64,000 nt of DNA from Thiohalophilus sp. (GTDB lineage Bacteria; Pseudomonadota; Gammaproteobacteria; UBA6429; Thiohalophilaceae). Shown here piece after piece: positions 9,673 to 18,971 of the stretch. The first letter of the stretch is position 1; every line of letters begins with the position of its first letter. The notes beneath the pieces are model-generated. The model did not search any database. It saw only the letters and a program-made list of their open reading frames with translations, and was not told the DNA's origin. Both the position numbers and the translations under genes were made by a program. The stretch is taken from contig NZ_JAXHLN010000003.1 in the NCBI RefSeq assembly GCF_034522235.1, forward strand, positions 992,001 through 1,056,000. Direction: 5' to 3'.

Positions 9673-9673
<1 letters not shown>
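8288..9673 (-). CDS. FAD-linked oxidase of the GlcD / D-lactate dehydrogenase family
   Basis: 461 residues with the two domains of the GlcD/DLD2 group: an N-terminal PCMH-type FAD-binding domain (ARGRGTGTTGASVPINGG, VVEPGVTNQQV, TSAAYCSIGGNLAYNSAG, LIGSEGTLAIITEATLKL) and a C-terminal FAD-linked oxidase domain ending in the conserved SGEHGVGIEK and FDPKGILNPGKMFP. Likely substrates are D-lactate, glycolate or another D-2-hydroxyacid; the sequence alone does not decide. No GlcE/GlcF-like iron-sulfur partner is adjacent, which favours a single-subunit dehydrogenase. It overlaps the SIS-isomerase gene by one base and ends the lpoA-yraN transcript, where E. coli has dolP. Confidence 0.88.
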
Positions 9674-10640
<967 letters not shown>

Positions 10641-10643
10641 TCC

Positions 10644-12509
10644 TTATAACCCTTCATCCAGGGCAACGGGGCGGCCGCTGCGAAATTTGACCCAGGTCAG
10701 CTGGCGCTGGACCCGTTGCTGCGGATCCAGACTGAGGCTGCCGGTTTCGCCATCATAACGCTCATAGGGATAGGCCTTGAGCGTATTGAGGGCGGCGATA
10801 ATGTTGTAGGCATCGATACCCAGGGCATAAAGCCGTTGCAGGCTGTTGCCGGCACGGGAGATATACGGTTCGATCGTCGGGCGCAGCCCCCGATGGGCGG
10901 TACTGCCGGCCAGTACCCAGGGCATGTCGCCAAACATCAGGCCGTCCATGTCGCGATCCCGTTCCTGATTCAGGCCACCGGCAAAGACATGGGAGGTGGC
11001 ATACACCGGTACATCGGCCGCGTGATAGAACTTCAGCTGCGGACGAATCTGGCGGGCCTGACGCGGATAGGCGGCGAGAAAAATAAAATCCATATCCTTG
11101 CGACGGCGTGGTTCGAACTTGATGTCCTGTGACAGTAACTGGCGCAGACTACGGGCCCGGCGCCGGCTTTCGTTGATGTTCAGCAGATCCTGGATCGGGG
11201 CGGAGAAATCCTGCTGCTCGGCGTTGTATTGCTGAATTTCGATCACCTGGCCGCCGAGTTGTTCCCAGCGTTGCTGAAAGGCGGTATAGACCCGTTCGCC
11301 CCAGCTGCCGGACGGAATCAGCGCCGCACTGTTGACGTGACCATCCAGCCAGGTACGCTCCGCGACCTGGCGCGCTTCCTCTTCGGGCGAGAGGCCGAAC
11401 TGATAGAGCGTGTCGGGGGCGTCCTGCTCGAGTGTGTAGTTGAGCGCCAGGGTGGGGACCGGGAAGGTGCCTTTGTCGGCAATCCACTCGATGGATTCCT
11501 TGTTCAGGGGGCCGATAACAAAGTCACTATCCTCGGCAAGGGCCTGTTTATAGGCCGCCAGTGCCGTTGCCGGGTCGGAGCCGCTATCGTAAAAACGGAT
11601 GCGCTGATCGGCGTGATGCGGGCGCGAGTAATAGGCGGCGATAATGCCGTCGCGTATGGCTTCGGCCGCCTGGCCGAAGCGGCTGTCAAACGGCAGCAAC
11701 ACGGCGAGTCGCTGCGGGAGGATAATGTCTTCCAGGCGTCGTTCCAGTAACCCCTTGAGTATGTTCTCCTGAACGGGATGATCGGGGTAGCTTTGGTGCC
11801 ATTCGTCCACGCGCCGCTTCAGTACTTCCGGGTCCAGCTGGTAGGTCTTGGCGATCTGGACCAGTTCCATCCAGCCGCCGAGCACATTCTTGCCGACGGC
11901 TATGCGCATCCGGGCGAGGGTGCGTTCATTCATTCTTGCCAGGGCTTCCCAGATCGCCTGCTGGTTTTCCTCGATCAGTTGCGGGTTCTGCAGATATTGT
12001 TCGCGGTTGACCAGTTCGCTGGCCGTGTCAATCCGGTCTCCCAGCATGGTGCGGGCATCGGCGCGTAACAGGTGATAATCGGCCAGATAGGCATGGTCGA
12101 TCTGGCCTGACGGCGACTGCTGCAGAATACGCAGGGCATCCTCGGCACGGCGCTCCATCAGGGCGATGTGGGCCTCGGTCAGATTCAGCAAAAACCGTTG
12201 CTGTACATTACGCGGATCCAGCTGAACGGTTTCGAGGATCTGTCGGCTCTGGTGGACGCGATCATCGCGGGCCAGGGCGGCGGCGGTGCGCAGCAAAAAG
12301 CTGGTCTGCTGCGGTCCGCTGCTCTCTTTGGCAAGCTCGTTGAAGGCTTCGGTGGCTGACCGGTATTCACCGCTGGCAAAGAGGCGTTCGGCTTCGATAA
12401 CCGGATCTTTTTCCTTCACCACTTCTTTTTCCGGCACGCCGGCGCAACCGGCCAGCAGAAGCGTTACAATCATGACCCAGAGGGAAAACAATCGGCGTGG
12501 CATCATCAC
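10644..12509 (-). CDS. lpoA: Penicillin-binding protein activator LpoA (outer-membrane lipoprotein)
   Basis: Outer-membrane lipoprotein that in E. coli stimulates the bifunctional synthase PBP1A. 621 residues with a lipoprotein signal ending at the lipobox LLLAGC (Cys near residue 22). The N-terminal half is helical and TPR-like (EAERLFASGEYRSATEAFNE). The C-terminal half is a periplasmic-binding-protein-like domain (ILPQRLAVLLPFDSRFGQAA, DFVIGPLNKESIEW, LDGHVNSAALIPSGSWGERV, FIFLAAYPRQARQIRPQ). The frame opens with GTG-ATG-ATG; AGGAA upstream suits the GTG at 12509 or the ATG at 12506. Divergent from rsmI, with 66 bp between them. Confidence 0.93.
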   Translation of the reverse strand: MMMPRRLFSLWVMIVTLLLAGCAGVPEKEVVKEKDPVIEAERLFASGEYRSATEAFNELAKESSGPQQTSFLLRTAAALARDDRVHQSRQILETVQLDPRNVQQRFLLNLTEAHIALMERRAEDALRILQQSPSGQIDHAYLADYHLLRADARTMLGDRIDTASELVNREQYLQNPQLIEENQQAIWEALARMNERTLARMRIAVGKNVLGGWMELVQIAKTYQLDPEVLKRRVDEWHQSYPDHPVQENILKGLLERRLEDIILPQRLAVLLPFDSRFGQAAEAIRDGIIAAYYSRPHHADQRIRFYDSGSDPATALAAYKQALAEDSDFVIGPLNKESIEWIADKGTFPVPTLALNYTLEQDAPDTLYQFGLSPEEEARQVAERTWLDGHVNSAALIPSGSWGERVYTAFQQRWEQLGGQVIEIQQYNAEQQDFSAPIQDLLNINESRRRARSLRQLLSQDIKFEPRRRKDMDFIFLAAYPRQARQIRPQLKFYHAADVPVYATSHVFAGGLNQERDRDMDGLMFGDMPWVLAGSTAHRGLRPTIEPYISRAGNSLQRLYALGIDAYNIIAALNTLKAYPYERYDGETGSLSLDPQQRVQRQLTWVKFRSGRPVALDEGL

Positions 12510-12575
12510 TTCATCGGGTTCCTGTTTTTGCTGTATAAAAGGCGGACGGCACCTGATCCTGACGGAAATTATACC

Positions 12576-13418
12576 GTGAACTCTGAAAACAGTGCGCTCT
12601 ATATTGTCGCAACACCGATCGGGAATCTCGGCGACATGTCACAACGTGCCGTGGAAATCCTGCAACAGGTCGCGCTGATTGCGGCCGAGGATACGCGGCA
12701 CAGCGCCCGCTTGCTGCAGCATTATGCGGTGTCCACCCCGTGCGTGGCCTTGCATGAACATAACGAGCGGGAACAGAGTAGCAGATTGTTAGAGCGTCTT
12801 GCCAATGGCGAGAGCGTGGCGTTGATTTCCGATGCCGGCACGCCGTTGCTCAGCGATCCCGGCTTTCATCTGGTCCAGCAGGCCCGCCAGCAGGGTGTTC
12901 GGGTGATCCCGGTGCCCGGCCCCAGCGCGGTGATCGCGGCCCTGTCGGTCAGTGGGCTGCCCACCGACTGTTTCAAGTTTATCGGCTTTTTGCCGGCCAA
13001 AGGCGCCGCGCGCCGTCAACGGCTGGCGGCCCTGGCCGCCGAGCCCTGCACGCTGGCGTTTTACGAGTCGCCACACCGGATTCTGGAGAGCCTGGCGGAT
13101 ATGGGCGAGATCCTGGGCAGGGATCGGGACGCCGTGCTGGCCCGGGAACTGACCAAGACCTTCGAAACCGTGCAGGGCGCCAGCCTGGACGAGCTGCATG
13201 CCTTTGTCAGCCGCGATGCCAATCAGCAAAAAGGGGAGATGGTGTTGCTGGTGGCGGGCGCGCCGGCGGTGGAGGCGGTCCTGGATCCCGAAGTCGAGCG
13301 GATTCTGGGAGTCTTGCTGGAGGAACTCCCCGTCAAACAGGCGGCGGCGCTGGCCGCGCGGATTACCGGGGTCAAAAAGAACCAGCTCTATCAACAGGCG
13401 CTGGTGATGAAAAATTAA
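12576..13418 (+). CDS. rsmI: 16S rRNA 2'-O-ribose C1402 methyltransferase
   Basis: Methylates the 2'-OH of C1402 in 16S rRNA, together with RsmH, whose gene lies downstream in this window. 280 residues of the tetrapyrrole-methylase fold: LYIVATPIGNLGDMSQRAVE at the N-terminus, AAEDTRHSARLL, LISDAGTPLLSDPGF, VIPVPGPSAVIAALSVSGLP, KFIGFLPAKGAARRQRL, FYESPHRILE. The frame extends to 12528, but homology begins just after the GTG at 12576, which fits the family length and has GACGGAA before it. rnpB starts 50 nt downstream. Confidence 0.95.
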   Translation: MNSENSALYIVATPIGNLGDMSQRAVEILQQVALIAAEDTRHSARLLQHYAVSTPCVALHEHNEREQSSRLLERLANGESVALISDAGTPLLSDPGFHLVQQARQQGVRVIPVPGPSAVIAALSVSGLPTDCFKFIGFLPAKGAARRQRLAALAAEPCTLAFYESPHRILESLADMGEILGRDRDAVLARELTKTFETVQGASLDELHAFVSRDANQQKGEMVLLVAGAPAVEAVLDPEVERILGVLLEELPVKQAAALAARITGVKKNQLYQQALVMKN

Positions 13419-13455
13419 TCAGCCGGGGTTTCACCCGCCAGGAACATACTTATTA

Positions 13456-13461
13456 TATAAT
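13456..13461 (+). promoter_or_regulatory. rnpB -10 box
   Basis: Perfect TATAAT, 6 nt before the inferred 5' end of RNase P RNA at 13468. No good -35 is visible at 16-18 bp upstream. It lies within 45 bp of the rsmI stop, so rnpB has its own promoter. Confidence 0.6.
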
Positions 13462-13467
13462 AGGTGC

Positions 13468-13826
13468 AAGAGTCGGCCTGACAGTCGCTCCGCCCCTGGC
13501 GGGGAGGAAAGTCCGGGCTCCATCGGGCGGGATGCCAGGTAACGCCTGGGAGGCGCGAGCCTACGGAAAGTGCCGCAGAAAATATACCGCCCAAGCCGCG
13601 CAAGCGGCCGGTAAGGGTGAAATGGTGCGGTAAGAGCGCACCGCGTCGGTGGTAACACCGGCGGCAGGGTAAACCCCATCCGGAGCAAGACCAAATAGGG
13701 GAGCAGGCCGCAAGGCCGCGTGTGGCCCACACGGTTCCCGGGTAGGTCGCTAGAGGTGCGCGGTGACGCGCATCCCAGATGAATGACTGTCCACGACAGA
13801 ACCCGGCTTAACGGCCGACTCTTTCT
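13468..13826 (+). ncRNA. rnpB: RNase P RNA, bacterial type A
   Basis: The catalytic RNA that matures tRNA 5' ends. All universal type-A blocks occur in order: GAGGAAAGTCCGGGCTCCAT, GCCAGGTAACGCCTGGG, GGTAAGGGTGAAA, GGTGCGGTAAGAGCGCACCG, GGAGCAAGACCAAATAGGGG, CCCGGGTAGG, and GATGAATGACTGTCCACGAC followed by AGAACCCGGCTTA. The 5' end AAGAGTCGGCC (13468-13479) pairs with GGCCGACTCTT (13813-13823) to close helix P1, which fixes both ends to within a few bases. Its place between rsmI and mraZ is usual in Pseudomonas-like genomes. Confidence 0.97.
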
Positions 13827-13979
13827 TATTGATTCACATTAAATCCCGTCTGTAACCTCTTGTTTTTTCGTTATACTCACCCCCATCAAAAAGTGTTTTT
13901 GTACCCCTCCCACCACGGTTGAGTGCCGCTAAGTTACTGTCAGACAAGAAAGAATTCCCGCTTTTGTGGCGCTGTTTGC

Positions 13980-14009
13980 TTGACACTTGGGCATATTGCT
14001 ACCTATAGT
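13980..14009 (+). promoter_or_regulatory. Pmra: main promoter of the division/cell-wall cluster
   Basis: Perfect -35 TTGACA (13980-13985) and -10 TATAGT (14004-14009), 18 bp apart, giving a start near 14016. This is about 50 nt before the mraZ GTG and directly upstream of the MraZ repeats. Confidence 0.75.
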
Positions 14010-14018
14010 GTATCAAAG

Positions 14019-14042
14019 TGGATCAATGTGGGAATTAATGGG
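14019..14042 (+). promoter_or_regulatory. MraZ operator: three TGGR repeats at 10-bp spacing
   Basis: TGGA at 14019, TGGG at 14029 and TGGG at 14039 lie exactly 10 bp apart, so on one face of the helix, just after the Pmra start. E. coli MraZ is reported to bind three TGGGN repeats with 5-nt spacers in the same location and to repress its own operon. The first copy deviates at the last position. Confidence 0.7.
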
Positions 14043-14065
14043 ATTTCATCCCCGGGGAAACCAAC

Positions 14066-14524
14066 GTGTTTCGTGGCGTCAACACACTCAGCCTGGATGC
14101 CAAGGGCCGCATGGCCATGCCGAGTCGATATCGGGATGGTGTGCTCGAGCAGTCCGACGGGCAACTGGTGATTACTGTCGATCGCAGTGATCCGTGCCTG
14201 TTACTGTATCCGTTGCCCGAATGGGAAGAGATCGAGCGCAAGCTCGTTCGGCTGGGGAACCTCAACGCCACCGCCCGCCGCCTGCAGCGTCTGCTGATCG
14301 GCCATGCCACCGAGCTGGAGCTGGACAGTCACGGCCGCATCCTTATCCCGCCGCCACTTCGTGAATTCGCCAAACTGGATAAACGCATTGCCCTGACCGG
14401 GCAAGGCAACAAGTTCGAAATCTGGGACGAACAGACCTGGAACGAGCAACGCGATCGCTGGATCAGCCAGGAAAACGAGGAGGAGTCAGAGCTGTCCGCT
14501 GAGCTGGAAACACTGTCTTTATGA
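14066..14524 (+). CDS. mraZ: Transcriptional regulator MraZ
   Basis: Ring-shaped DNA-binding regulator of the dcw cluster. 152 residues with the two tandem SpoVT/AbrB-like half-domains: [20 protein letters not shown] at the start and [20 protein letters not shown] in the middle, each with the DxxGR signature. The start is GTG, with GGGGAAA about 8 nt upstream. The acidic C-terminal tail ([13 protein letters not shown]) is longer than in some family members. First gene of the cluster; 4 nt from rsmH. Confidence 0.96.
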   Translation: MFRGVNTLSLDAKGRMAMPSRYRDGVLEQSDGQLVITVDRSDPCLLLYPLPEWEEIERKLVRLGNLNATARRLQRLLIGHATELELDSHGRILIPPPLREFAKLDKRIALTGQGNKFEIWDEQTWNEQRDRWISQENEEESELSAELETLSL

Positions 14525-14528
14525 AACC

Positions 14529-15461
14529 ATGAACGGCAAACAGGACCATTTGCCCGTTCTGCTGGAAGAGGCGATAAGGGGTATGAATATCAAACCGGAC
14601 GGTCGTTATATCGACGGCACCTTCGGGCGCGGTGGCCACAGTGCGGCTATTCTCGCGCGCCTGAGTGACGACGGTCGTCTGCTCGCCTTTGACAAGGACC
14701 CCGAAGCCCTGCGCACCGCGCAGGATAAATTCTCACACGATTCACGTTTTCATCTCGTCCAGGATTCCTTTGCCCATATGGCGCCCCATATCGCCGAACA
14801 GGGTTGGGAACAGGTTGACGGTATCCTGCTGGATCTGGGGGTCTCTTCACCCCAGCTCGACGATGCCACGCGCGGCTTCAGTTTCCAGAAAGAGGGTCCG
14901 CTGGACATGCGTATGGATACCAGCCGCGGCCCGACGGCCGCCCAGTGGCTGGCCGACGCCGGCGAAAAGGAAATTGCCCGCGTATTGAAGGAATATGGCG
15001 AGGAACGCTTTGCCAGGCGTATTGCCCGGGCGATCGTTGCCGCACGCAATGAACAACCGATTACCACCACCAAACAACTGTCCGCGATTGTCGCGGCGGC
15101 CAACCCGGCCTGGGAAAAAGGCAAGGATCCGGCCACCCGCGCCTTTCAGGCGATTCGTATTTATATCAACCAGGAGCTGGACGAGCTGGATGAGTGCCTG
15201 TCGCAGATCATCGATCTGCTCGTGCCGGGGGGACGACTCGTGGTGATCAGCTTTCACTCACTGGAAGATCGCCGGGTCAAGCAGTTTATGCGCAAGCAGA
15301 GCAAGGGGGACGATTTTCCGCCCGATCTGCCGGTGATGCAGAGTCAGCTCAAGCCGAAGATGAAGCTCATCGGCAAGGCGCAGCAGGCCGGTGATGAGGA
15401 GGTTGCGAAAAATCCACGTGCACGCAGCGCTGTATTGCGTATTGCGGAGAAGCTGTCATGA
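14529..15461 (+). CDS. rsmH: 16S rRNA N4-cytosine-1402 methyltransferase
   Basis: Puts the N4-methyl group on C1402 of 16S rRNA with S-adenosylmethionine, at the ribosomal P site. 310 residues. Signatures are LPVLLEEAIRGM, the SAM loop IDGTFGRGGHSAAIL, AFDKDPEAL, VDGILLDLGVSSPQLDDATR, GFSFQKEGPLDMRMD, and ISFHSLEDRRVKQFM near the end. Acts on the same nucleotide as RsmI, encoded 2 kb upstream. Overlaps ftsL by 4 nt. Confidence 0.97.
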   Translation: MNGKQDHLPVLLEEAIRGMNIKPDGRYIDGTFGRGGHSAAILARLSDDGRLLAFDKDPEALRTAQDKFSHDSRFHLVQDSFAHMAPHIAEQGWEQVDGILLDLGVSSPQLDDATRGFSFQKEGPLDMRMDTSRGPTAAQWLADAGEKEIARVLKEYGEERFARRIARAIVAARNEQPITTTKQLSAIVAAANPAWEKGKDPATRAFQAIRIYINQELDELDECLSQIIDLLVPGGRLVVISFHSLEDRRVKQFMRKQSKGDDFPPDLPVMQSQLKPKMKLIGKAQQAGDEEVAKNPRARSAVLRIAEKLS

Positions 15462-15724
15462 AAGCTGAATGGATGCTGATTCCGCTGATTTTGGCCGTGC
15501 TCGCCTCGGCTGTGGGCGTCGTGTATTCGACCCATTACAGTCGCAAGCTGTTCGTGGAACTGACCGAGCTCAAGCAGGTTCGGGATGATCTGAACGTGGA
15601 ATGGGGGCAGTTGCAACTGGAACAGAGTACCTGGGCAACGCACGGACGTATCGAGGAACTGGCGCGCAAGAAACTGAATATGAAACCGCTCGACTATAAA
15701 CAGGTAATCATCCTCAAGCCATGA
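15458..15724 (+). CDS. ftsL: Cell division protein FtsL
   Basis: 88-residue bitopic division protein that joins FtsB and FtsQ in the divisome. A short cytoplasmic start, one transmembrane helix (about residues 6-25, LIPLILAVLASAVGVVYSTH), then a coiled-coil-prone periplasmic part (KLFVELTELKQVRDDLNVEW) and the tail ARKKLNMKPLD typical of FtsL. Overlaps rsmH and ftsI by 4 nt each. Identification rests on position plus this architecture, since the family diverges fast. Confidence 0.92.
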   Translation: MKAEWMLIPLILAVLASAVGVVYSTHYSRKLFVELTELKQVRDDLNVEWGQLQLEQSTWATHGRIEELARKKLNMKPLDYKQVIILKP

Positions 15725-17448
15725 ACGTGCAGGTATACAAACCGGCTTCGGCCTTTCGCCTGATTACCGTCATGCTGGTATTGCTGTCGGTGACGTTTGT
15801 CCTGGTGTGGCGCGCTGTCGATCTGCATGTGGTCAGAAAAGCCTTTCTGCAGGATCAGGGTGATGCCCGCTATCTGCGTGAACTGCCCCTGGCGGCTCAT
15901 CGCGGCATGATCACCGATCGCCATGGCGAGCCGTTGGCAATCAGCACACCGGTTGATTCGGTCTGGGTCAACCCGGCCGAGTTTGCCGTGGCCCAGCCAC
16001 AGTGGCCGAAGCTGGCGAAGCTGCTCAATCTTGATGTCAGGGATATGGTGACAAGTATCGCACAACGCCAGGATAAGGAGTTCGTCTATATAAAACGGCA
16101 TGTAGAACCCGCGCGGGCGGAACGGGTCATGGATCTGGGCATCCCGGGTGTTTCCCTGCAGCGTGAGTATCAGCGCTATTATCCCATGGCTGAAGTGGTT
16201 TCCCATGTTGTGGGATTCACGGATATCGATGATCAGGGCCAGGAAGGATTGGAACTGGCCTTCGACAAATGGTTAAGCGGTGAAGCAGGCAGCCAGCGTG
16301 TGATCCGGGATCGCCTGGGTCGGGTGGTCAAGCATGTGGAACTATTGAAAAAGCCCCGGCCAGGCCAGGATCTGGCCCTGAGTATCGACCGGCGTCTGCA
16401 ATATCTGGCCTATCGTGAATTAAAGCGCGCGGTGATTGGTAGTGGGGCCAAATCCGGCTCCGCCGTGATTCTGGATGTTAAAACCGGTGAAGTGCTGGCG
16501 ATGGTCAACCAGCCCGCCTATAACCCGAACAATCGCGGTAACCTCCAGAGCCAAAAAGTCCGTAATCGTGCTGTTACGGATGTGTTTGAGCCGGGCTCGA
16601 CCATCAAGCCCTTTACCGTGGTCGCTGCCCTGCAGAGCGGGAACTATAACCCCGACAGCCTGATCGACACGGCTCCCGGTTATTATCAGGTGAGCGGGAA
16701 TACGATACGCGACGTTCGTAACTACGGCCGCATCAATCTGACCCGAATCATCCAGAAGTCGAGCAATGTAGGTGCCAGCAAGCTGGCCTTGTCGCTGGAG
16801 CCCAAAAAGATCTGGCGCGTTTTCGATCAATTGGGGTTTGGTATGGTCACCAGCAGCGGGTTTCCCGGTGAAGCCGGTGGCGTACTGAAGCCCGCCGCAA
16901 CCTGGGGTGATATCGAACAGGCGACGCTGGCATTTGGTTATGGGCTTGCAGTGACACCGCTGCAACTGACAAGAGCTTATGCCGCGATCGCCAATCAGGG
17001 GGTTATCAAGCCGGTCAGCTTCGTGCGGGTCAATGAACCTGTGCAGGGCAAGCGCATTATCGATGCAAAAGTGGCCAGAAATATGGTGAACATGCTGGAG
17101 ACCGTTACCAATGAGGGCGGTACCGGCACACGTGCCAGGGTTCCCGGCTACCGGGTGGCCGGGAAAACCGGAACAGTCAAAAAAGTGATGAGTGACGGCT
17201 ACACTGCGGAAAAATATATCGCGGTATTCGCCGGTATGGCACCTGCCAGCAATCCGCGTATTGCCATGGTTGTCACAATTGATGAACCCTCCGGTGAGGA
17301 TTATTACGGTGGTCAGGTTGCCGCGCCGGTCTTCTCCCGGGTCATGGGTGGCGCGTTGCGTCTGTTCGACATCGCACCGGATAACCTGGTGAATGACAAT
17401 ATCAAATTTGCTTCACTGCGCGACAAGGCAGCAGGAGAGCACCCATGA
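15721..17448 (+). CDS. ftsI: Peptidoglycan D,D-transpeptidase FtsI (PBP3)
   Basis: Septal class B penicillin-binding protein. 575 residues: one N-terminal membrane anchor (about 13-33), a pedestal domain (AHRGMITDRHGEPLAISTPV), and the transpeptidase domain with all three active-site motifs: SxxK as STIKPF, SxN as SSNVG, and KTGT followed by VKK. Works with the glycosyltransferase FtsW encoded later in the cluster. Overlaps ftsL and murE by 4 nt each. Confidence 0.97.
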   Translation: MNVQVYKPASAFRLITVMLVLLSVTFVLVWRAVDLHVVRKAFLQDQGDARYLRELPLAAHRGMITDRHGEPLAISTPVDSVWVNPAEFAVAQPQWPKLAKLLNLDVRDMVTSIAQRQDKEFVYIKRHVEPARAERVMDLGIPGVSLQREYQRYYPMAEVVSHVVGFTDIDDQGQEGLELAFDKWLSGEAGSQRVIRDRLGRVVKHVELLKKPRPGQDLALSIDRRLQYLAYRELKRAVIGSGAKSGSAVILDVKTGEVLAMVNQPAYNPNNRGNLQSQKVRNRAVTDVFEPGSTIKPFTVVAALQSGNYNPDSLIDTAPGYYQVSGNTIRDVRNYGRINLTRIIQKSSNVGASKLALSLEPKKIWRVFDQLGFGMVTSSGFPGEAGGVLKPAATWGDIEQATLAFGYGLAVTPLQLTRAYAAIANQGVIKPVSFVRVNEPVQGKRIIDAKVARNMVNMLETVTNEGGTGTRARVPGYRVAGKTGTVKKVMSDGYTAEKYIAVFAGMAPASNPRIAMVVTIDEPSGEDYYGGQVAAPVFSRVMGGALRLFDIAPDNLVNDNIKFASLRDKAAGEHP

Positions 17449-18971
17449 TGACTGTACCGAGCACACATTCCGCGATGTATCTGGGCGAGCTGCTCGAGGG
17501 TCGCGTGGCTATCCCCGCCAGTCTGGATTGTCCCATCAAGGACATGACCATGGACTCACGGCAAGTGGTTGCGGGAAGTCTGTTTGTTGCAGTGAAAGGG
17601 CGTCAGGTCGATGGCGCGGATTATATCGATACGGCAATAGAGCAGGGTGCGGTCGCCATTTTGCGGGAGAGTATCGGCGATGAGATCGGCGTTACGCCAT
17701 TGAGCTGGAAAACATCCTCCACGGGCCAAACGGTGCCGGTGGTCACTCTGAAAGACCTGTCCCGCCAAGTGGGCACACTGGCCGATCGGTTTTACGGCAG
17801 CCCTTCGTCGCGGTTGTTTGTTGTCGGCATTACCGGCACCAATGGCAAAACATCCTGCAGCCAGTTTGTGGCACAGGCGCTGAAGCAGGAAAAACCGTGC
17901 GGCATTATCGGCACCCTGGGTCGCGGATTGTATGGACAGCTGGAGGATTCCGGACACACCACACCGGATGTCATTGCCAATCACTGCTGGCTGGCAAAAA
18001 TGCGCGATCAGGGCGCGACCAGCGTTGTGATGGAGGTCTCCTCGCATGCTCTGGATCAGGGCCGCGTGGCTCAGGTGCAATTCGATTGTGCCGTATTTAC
18101 CAATTTGACCCATGAACACCTGGACTATCATGGCGAGATGGCAAGCTATGCCAGTGTCAAGCAACAGCTGTTTCGAACCCCGGATCTGAAGACAGCAGTT
18201 ATCAACAGGGATGATGCCTATGGGCGTGAGTTTGAAGCAGCGCTGGATAACTCGATCAAGGTTATCAGCTACGGGATGCAGTCGGAATACCAGCCGACAC
18301 TGTTGGCGCAGAACATTCGTATTCTTGCTGACGGCCTGCAGTTCAAGGTCGAGTCAGCTTACGGTACCGGCGAGATCAGAACACAGTTATTGGGGCGCTT
18401 TAACATCAGTAATCTGTTGGCCGCACTTGGTGCATTGCTCGCCAAAGGGCTGGCCTTCGATGATGCACTGACCAGACTGGCCAGCGTCAGGACTGTGAGC
18501 GGAAGGATGGAAACTCTGGGTGGGAACGGTCAGCCACTGGTGGTGATTGATTACGCCCACACTCCCGACGCCCTGCAACACGTCCTGGAAGCCCTGCGTG
18601 AGCATACCCGTGGAACACTGTGGTGTGTCTTTGGCTGTGGCGGCGAACGAGATAAACAAAAACGTTCCCTGATGGGAAAGATTGCGGAAGTTTATGCGGA
18701 TCGGGTTGTCGTGACCAATGACAATCCACGGCATGAAAACCCGGTGGATATTATCGAGCAGATTCTGTCCGGCATGTCGGACTCTGACAAAGCCTATGTC
18801 GAGCGGGATCGGCAAAAGGCTATCGAGAGCGTCATTCAGGGCGCAGATGAAAAAGATGTCATCCTGGTGGCCGGTAAAGGCCATGAGAACTATCAGCAAG
18901 TCGGCGATGAAAGGCGGCCGTTCAGTGATTTGGCCGAGGCACAATTACAGCTTAAACGGCGAAAGGCATGA
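17445..18971 (+). CDS. murE: UDP-MurNAc-L-Ala-D-Glu:meso-DAP ligase
   Basis: Adds the third peptide residue to the peptidoglycan precursor, ATP-dependent, cytoplasmic. 508 residues of three Mur-ligase domains: N-terminal UDP-binding domain (MDSRQVVAGSLFVAVKG), central ATPase with P-loop GITGTNGKTSCSQF and EVSSHALDQGRV, and C-terminal domain (VIDYAHTPDALQHVLEAL, FGCGGERDKQKRSLMGKIAE). The DNPR motif (TNDNPRHENP) marks specificity for meso-diaminopimelate rather than lysine, as expected for a Gram-negative. Confidence 0.97.
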   Translation: MMTVPSTHSAMYLGELLEGRVAIPASLDCPIKDMTMDSRQVVAGSLFVAVKGRQVDGADYIDTAIEQGAVAILRESIGDEIGVTPLSWKTSSTGQTVPVVTLKDLSRQVGTLADRFYGSPSSRLFVVGITGTNGKTSCSQFVAQALKQEKPCGIIGTLGRGLYGQLEDSGHTTPDVIANHCWLAKMRDQGATSVVMEVSSHALDQGRVAQVQFDCAVFTNLTHEHLDYHGEMASYASVKQQLFRTPDLKTAVINRDDAYGREFEAALDNSIKVISYGMQSEYQPTLLAQNIRILADGLQFKVESAYGTGEIRTQLLGRFNISNLLAALGALLAKGLAFDDALTRLASVRTVSGRMETLGGNGQPLVVIDYAHTPDALQHVLEALREHTRGTLWCVFGCGGERDKQKRSLMGKIAEVYADRVVVTNDNPRHENPVDIIEQILSGMSDSDKAYVERDRQKAIESVIQGADEKDVILVAGKGHENYQQVGDERRPFSDLAEAQLQLKRRKA

